A stretch of DNA of 7,211 bases from an uncultured Granulosicoccaceae bacterium. GTDB taxonomy: Bacteria > Pseudomonadota > Gammaproteobacteria > CALCKW01. The position numbers and the translations under genes were made by a program. Every line of letters begins with the position of its first letter. Positions within the stretch are counted from its first letter, which is position 1. The stretch is taken from the NCBI GenBank assembly GCA_937941555.1, contig CALDHJ010000517.1, positions 1-7,211 of the forward strand. Direction: 5' to 3'. Of the stretch, positions 6,431 through 7,211 are shown one piece after another. Below the pieces are notes generated by a model, which searched no databases, was not told the origin of the DNA, and was given only the letters and a program-made list of their open reading frames with translations.

Positions 6431-7130
6431 AGGCCACGCGCTCGGCCCGTGCGCGCACTGCGTGCACCAGCGCGTTGACGGCAAACGCCACCAGCAACAA
6501 GACAAGCCCCAGCCCCAGTGCCACAGCGAGATTGCCCTTTGAGGTTTCCATCGCGATGGTGGTCGTCATCACCCGGGTGTAGTGATTGATGTTGCCACCG
6601 ACCATCAACACCGCACCGACCTCTGCGGTCGCACGGCCGAAGCCGGCGAGCAAGGCGGTCACCAGCGCGTAGCGCGCGTCCCACAACAACACCTGCAATT
6701 GCTGCCAGGTCGACAGCCCGAAGAGTTGCAGCTGTTCGCGGTACTCGGCGTGCAGTTCGAGAAAGCTCTGGCGCGACAGCCCGGCGATGATCGGCAACAC
6801 CAACACCGTCTGCGCGATGACCATGGCGGTGGGCGTATAGAGGAGTTCGAGCGGGCCCAGCGCACCGGCGCGCGAGAGCAGCAGGTAGGCCACTAGGCCA
6901 ACTACCACCGGCGGCAGCCCCATGGCGGTATTGACCAGCACCGTCAACACCCCGCGCCCCGGAAACCGACCGACCGCCAGCAGCGCGCCGAGCGGCAATC
7001 CGAGCACGGCCGCGATCAGCACGGCGAGCAAGGACACCCGCAGCGACAACGAGATGATTTCCAGCAGCGCCGGATCGAGGCTGACGACAAGAGAAGCGGC
7101 CTCGGCGAAGGCCTGCGAGAAACTTTGCAT
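6423..7130 (-). CDS. tupB: tungstate ABC transporter, permease TupB
   Basis: A 235-residue inner-membrane permease of the molybdate/tungstate (CysTW-like) type. About five membrane segments are visible, near residues 26-52, 62-86, 100-118, 152-178 and 201-224. The region EYREQLQLFGLSTWQQL...AEVGAVLMVGGNI (129-181) contains the cytoplasmic EAA-type loop that docks on the ATPase. GLPPVVVGLVAYLLLSRAG and MTTTIAMETSKGN are typical of TupB. It forms a channel dimer with TupC and receives tungstate from TupA. Start: ATG at 7130 with GGA close upstream; an in-frame TTG at 7175 would add 15 hydrophilic residues and is less likely. As first gene of the operon its promoter lies in the last 81 bases of the window or beyond. 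Confidence 0.93.
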   Translation of the reverse strand: MQSFSQAFAEAASLVVSLDPALLEIISLSLRVSLLAVLIAAVLGLPLGALLAVGRFPGRGVLTVLVNTAMGLPPVVVGLVAYLLLSRAGALGPLELLYTPTAMVIAQTVLVLPIIAGLSRQSFLELHAEYREQLQLFGLSTWQQLQVLLWDARYALVTALLAGFGRATAEVGAVLMVGGNINHYTRVMTTTIAMETSKGNLAVALGLGLVLLLVAFAVNALVHAVRARAERVAYV

Positions 7131-7160
7131 GGGTTCCGAGTGCGCTGTGGGGTGAACGTC

Positions 7161-7185
7161 ACGCGCCCCGGGCAAGGGGTCGCGT
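7161..7185 (-). promoter_or_regulatory. GC-rich hairpin in the upstream region of tupB
   Basis: On the minus strand ACGCG (7185-7181) and CGCGT (7165-7161) pair, continued after one bulged A by CCCC with GGGG, closing a six-base loop TTGCCC. The stem has nine pairs, mostly G-C, and lies 30 bases before the tupB ATG. If transcribed it would be a stable leader hairpin. No T-run follows, and the region is too short to judge whether it belongs to a larger structured leader such as a Moco/Tuco-type RNA. Confidence 0.35.
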
Positions 7186-7211
7186 CTCCCCTATTTCACC
7201 ACAACCCACCC

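Noticed and set aside
5798..6478. Plus-strand open frame of 226 codons opposite tupC
   Set aside because: Antisense shadow of an ABC ATPase gene with all motifs intact; no recognisable content of its own.
1..7211. A new multi-gene defence or mobile system
   Set aside because: Every gene belongs to a familiar metabolic or transport family, with no nuclease, toxin, integrase, transposase or reverse transcriptase visible.

Overview
The window is a GC-rich piece of bacterial chromosome with ordinary protein-coding organisation: six complete genes and one gene cut by the left edge, with no mobile element, CRISPR array, tRNA or rRNA visible. The gene families (HSD10-type dehydrogenase with a crotonase, RarD, a CocE/NonD hydrolase, a Tup tungstate transporter) are typical of Pseudomonadota. 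The intergenic repeats carry the TGTGGGAGC...GCGATAC/GCGATG signature of REP elements common in Gammaproteobacteria such as pseudomonads and xanthomonads. A gammaproteobacterium is therefore my best guess, but no marker gene fixes it.

Layout. Bases 1-1262, minus strand: an HSD10-like short-chain dehydrogenase, then 11 bases later a crotonase-family enoyl-CoA hydratase running off the left edge. The pair looks like two consecutive beta-oxidation-type steps (hydration and 3-hydroxyacyl-CoA oxidation), probably of a branched or short acyl-CoA. An AT-rich set of inverted half-sites sits just before the dehydrogenase ribosome binding site and looks like a repressor operator. Bases 1381-2277, minus strand: rarD, a ten-helix EamA/DMT transporter with a GTG start. 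Bases 2278-2475: a divergent intergenic region with several short palindromes, one touching the ribosome binding site of the next gene. Bases 2476-4446, plus strand: a 656-residue cytoplasmic CocE/NonD (peptidase S15-like) hydrolase with an intact Ser-Asp-His triad and an extra C-terminal region. Bases 4447-4871: non-coding space between convergent genes holding a cluster of REP-like palindromic repeats. Bases 4872-7130, minus strand: a compact tungstate ABC transporter operon in the order permease (tupB), ATPase (tupC), binding protein (tupA), with overlapping or nearly touching genes.

Functionally the window holds an acyl-CoA degradation operon, a drug/metabolite-type exporter, a broad-family ester/amide hydrolase and a tungstate importer. 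Nothing in the sequence ties these into a single system. I see no convincing new defence or mobile system. The more interesting items are the REP cluster with near-identical copies 196 bases apart, the operator-like site before the dehydrogenase, the unusual tupBCA order and the C-terminal extension of the hydrolase.
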